Assembly (NCBI RefSeq): GCF_900116145.1
Contig: NZ_FPAB01000003.1
Coordinates: 265,822 to 329,821 of the forward strand
Direction: 5' to 3'
Source of the DNA: Streptomyces harbinensis
GTDB taxonomy: Bacteria > Actinomycetota > Actinomycetes > Streptomycetales > Streptomycetaceae
Length of the DNA stretch: 64,000 bases
The notes below the pieces were generated by a model. The model was not told the origin of the DNA, did not search any database, and saw only the letters and a program-made list of their open reading frames with translations. Shown here piece after piece: positions 63,702-64,000 of the stretch. Made by a program: the position numbers and the translations under genes. Numbering within the stretch: position 1 is the first letter of the stretch; every line of letters begins with the position of its first letter.

Positions 63702-64000
63702 ATGACTTTGGTGGACACCCCGGGGGACGACGGAACACCACCGGAGGCGCCCCGCCGGGCCCGCGCGCGCTGGAGCGACCGGGTCGGCCGCTGGCGCCGG
63801 GGGGTGATCGTCGCGGTCGCGGCGGTGCTGCTGGCCCTGACGATGCTGCTGCACTCCCGGATCCCCAACCGGATCGGCAACCTCGGCAGCCTGCTGGAGA
63901 CCTTCCTCCCCTGGGCCGGCCTCGCCATCCCGGTGCTCGCCCTGTGCGCGGTGCTGCGCCGCTCGTTCACGGCCCTGGCGGCGCTGCTGGTGCCCCTGCT
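63702..64000 (+). CDS. Endonuclease/exonuclease/phosphatase-type membrane protein, 5' part
   Basis: The frame from ATG 63702 remains open to the window end, giving the first 99 residues. A basic N-terminus (RRARARWSDRVGRWRRG) precedes two hydrophobic segments (VIVAVAAVLLALTMLLHSRIPNR... and LLETFLPWAGLAIPVLALCAVL). This arrangement, next to panB, matches the Streptomyces membrane proteins that carry a C-terminal endonuclease/exonuclease/phosphatase domain. That domain lies outside the window, so the call rests on context and the N-terminal segment. Confidence 0.6.
   Translation, partial: MTLVDTPGDDGTPPEAPRRARARWSDRVGRWRRGVIVAVAAVLLALTMLLHSRIPNRIGNLGSLLETFLPWAGLAIPVLALCAVLRRSFTALAALLVPL

Overview
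High-GC actinomycete chromosome, most likely Streptomyces. Third-position G/C is dominant and GTG/TTG starts are common. Many families are typical of that genus: DUF1876, DUF6243, DUF397, a primase/polymerase-domain protein, F420-dependent enzymes, HtaA haem proteins with a sortase-E-type LASTG tail, and DtxR/DmdR-type iron boxes. I found no rRNA, tRNA, CRISPR array, transposase or phage genes. The window starts inside one gene and ends inside another.

Layout. (1) 1-9.9 kb, mixed accessory metabolism: DUF1876 end, Tat-exported PhoD phosphatase, Bcr/CflA efflux pump, old-yellow-enzyme oxidoreductase, Rsm22-type methyltransferase, AzlCD amino-acid exporter with a divergent Lrp regulator, F420-type nitroreductase, a TetR gene with its operator, primase/polymerase-domain protein. 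(2) 9.9-24.3 kb, first half of a surface-glycan locus (CDP-alcohol phosphotransferase, TagD-like cytidylyltransferase, WcaI-like glycosyltransferase, Wzz-like protein with a degenerate kinase domain, Wzx-like flippase, Wzy-like polymerase). It is interspersed with NmrA/TetR and EamA/LysR regulator pairs, a phosphotransferase and a secreted M28 aminopeptidase. (3) 24.3-26.3 kb, a secreted pectate lyase behind a clear promoter/operator. (4) 26.4-36.8 kb, a tightly packed P450-ferredoxin-reductase-BVMO-SMP30 operon with response-regulator, MarR and SDR neighbours. It is followed by a 1.25-kb non-coding region made of two ~475-bp inverted arms, then RidA. (5) 36.9-48 kb, an NmrA gene under a SoxR-like promoter, an O-methyltransferase, then the second half of the glycan locus (GT4, GT2, exported LamG/DNRLRE protein, GDP-mannose dehydratase, GDP-fucose synthase, priming polyprenyl-phosphate sugar transferase). 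(6) 48.2-57.9 kb, an iron-regulated haem acquisition locus (HmuTUV, two HtaA proteins, haem oxygenase) with a GH13 enzyme and an aldo/keto reductase downstream. (7) 57.9-64 kb, housekeeping and small genes: methionine aminopeptidase, F420:NADPH oxidoreductase, three small unknowns plus a small membrane protein, a DrrAB-type ABC exporter, PanB, and the start of an endonuclease/exonuclease/phosphatase-type membrane protein.

How the genes fit together. The two glycan blocks together contain all steps of a Wzx/Wzy route: priming transferase, GDP-L-fucose supply, glycosyltransferases, flippase, polymerase and chain-length protein, plus a possible glycerol-phosphate branch. The P450 operon has the parts of a camphor-type ring-opening route: hydroxylation with dedicated redox partners, alcohol oxidation by the SDR, Baeyer-Villiger lactone formation and lactone hydrolysis. 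Its substrate is unknown. The haem locus forms a chain from surface HtaA capture through HmuTUV import to haem oxygenase, with iron boxes at two control points. The least explained structure is the long inverted repeat at 35.11-36.37 kb.
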